64,000 nucleotides of DNA from Cutibacterium porci. GTDB taxonomy: Bacteria; Actinomycetota; Actinomycetes; Propionibacteriales; Propionibacteriaceae. The translations under genes were made by a program, and so were the position numbers. Location: NCBI RefSeq assembly GCF_009696315.1, contig NZ_VUMG01000003.1:496001-560000 (forward strand). Direction: 5' to 3'. Each line of letters begins with the position of its first letter. The first letter of the stretch is position 1. Positions 63,621 to 64,000 of this stretch are shown in pieces. The notes beneath the pieces were generated by a model, which saw only the letters and a list, made by a program, of their open reading frames with translations, searched no databases and had not been told where the DNA came from.

Positions 63621-64000
63621 ATGTTCAGATACATCGTCAGACGCATCCTTCAGATGATCCCGGTGCTCATCGGGACGACGTTCATCATCTTCTGTTTGGT
63701 CTTCGCCCTCCCCGGCGACCCGACGGCTGGACGTTGCGGTGAACGTCCTTGCCCACCGGCCTACGTGGCGGCATTCCGGGCCGAGTACAACCTAGACAAG
63801 CCGTTACTCGTCCAGTACGGCCTGTATTTGGAAAAACTGTTGCACGGCAATCTCGGTGTCGACTATTACGGCAACACCGTCGTCTCAGAGCTCGCCGCCC
63901 GATACCCAGTGACAATCAAGCTAGCCATCATTGCCCTGCTCGTTGAGATCGTCGTCGGCATCCTCGCCGGTGTGTGGGCCGGCGTACGGCGCGGCAAGTT
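63621..64000 (+). CDS. oligopeptide ABC transporter permease, DppB/OppB-like (cut at window end)
   Basis: First 126 residues of a membrane permease. It opens FRYIVRRILQMIPVLIGTTFIIFCLVFALPGDPT, the standard DppB start with one helix, then the outer loop AYVAAFRAEYNLDKPLLVQYGLYLEKLLHGNLGVDYYG and the second helix. GAGGAA lies ahead of the ATG. The rest (second permease, ATPases) must lie beyond the window. Confidence 0.92.
   Translation, partial: MFRYIVRRILQMIPVLIGTTFIIFCLVFALPGDPTAGRCGERPCPPAYVAAFRAEYNLDKPLLVQYGLYLEKLLHGNLGVDYYGNTVVSELAARYPVTIKLAIIALLVEIVVGILAGVWAGVRRGK

Overview
The window looks like a chromosomal segment of a high-GC actinobacterium of the Propionibacteriaceae, most like Cutibacterium. 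The signs are an MprA/MprB-like two-component system, a MarP-like protease of the same length as the mycobacterial one, polyphosphate glucokinase, an aspartokinase with an apparent internal beta-subunit start, cobalamin riboswitches in front of two ribonucleotide reductases, a cysteine-free second copy of ribosomal protein L36, and MurJ with class A PBP envelope genes. Genus is inferred from gene content; there is no rRNA here.

Layout. 0-11 kb holds housekeeping and envelope genes: the end of an ABC exporter, a low-molecular-weight tyrosine phosphatase, an S51-like peptidase followed by mprAB, isoaspartyl peptidase, isopentenyl-diphosphate isomerase, the MarP-like protease, YciI, an Old-Yellow-Enzyme oxidoreductase and a monoacylglycerol-lipase-like hydrolase. 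11.4-15.3 kb is a cobalamin riboswitch with nrdA-nrdB; NrdB has the ligand set of a class Ic (Mn/Fe) subunit. 15.5-21.9 kb carries two PH-domain membrane proteins, ppgK, an RDD protein, a tiny rpmJ paralogue behind a Zur box, argS and an aldo/keto reductase.

22.5-29.4 kb is the most unusual region: a minus-strand operon (MFS transporter, HAD hydrolase, class III aminotransferase joined to an inositol-monophosphatase-family phosphatase, zinc MDR dehydrogenase, GH35-like glycosidase) with a divergent DeoR regulator. Aminotransferase, IMPase-family phosphatase and polyol-dehydrogenase-like MDR, in that order, are the gene signature of azasugar (nojirimycin-type iminosugar) biosynthesis known from Bacillus (gabT1-yktc1-gutB1). 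I therefore propose a small-molecule iminosugar cluster with its own exporter and regulator. The aminotransferase and phosphatase are fused only because of a seven-G tract; with six Gs they would be two genes overlapping by ATGA.

30-44 kb returns to core genes: a SanA-like protein, a 40-residue membrane peptide, pgi, a secreted Ig-like protein, a KDPG-aldolase-like protein lacking the catalytic lysine, dps, a Ski2-like helicase, nrdG-nrdD under a second cobalamin riboswitch, a YbhB/RKIP protein and a membrane-anchored cutinase. At 44.3-50.1 kb, after tRNA-Leu(CAG), lies a decaying accessory patch: an ABC permease frameshifted at a G8 tract, its ATPase with an in-frame stop, an I36-like secreted protein, about 1.4 kb without a convincing gene, and a secreted protein of unknown family. 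50.4-64 kb has two paralogous lipoprotein deacetylases (one missing a metal-binding His), murJ-lysC, a class A PBP with a coupled metallophosphoesterase, tRNA-Pro(CGG), a PfpI-family protein, and the start of an oligopeptide ABC importer operon that runs off the window.

Two themes link the genes. The two B12-riboswitch RNR operons suggest that B12-independent DNA precursor synthesis is held in reserve for low cobalamin, with a B12-dependent NrdJ presumably elsewhere. Two poly-G tracts sit exactly where reading frames are altered.
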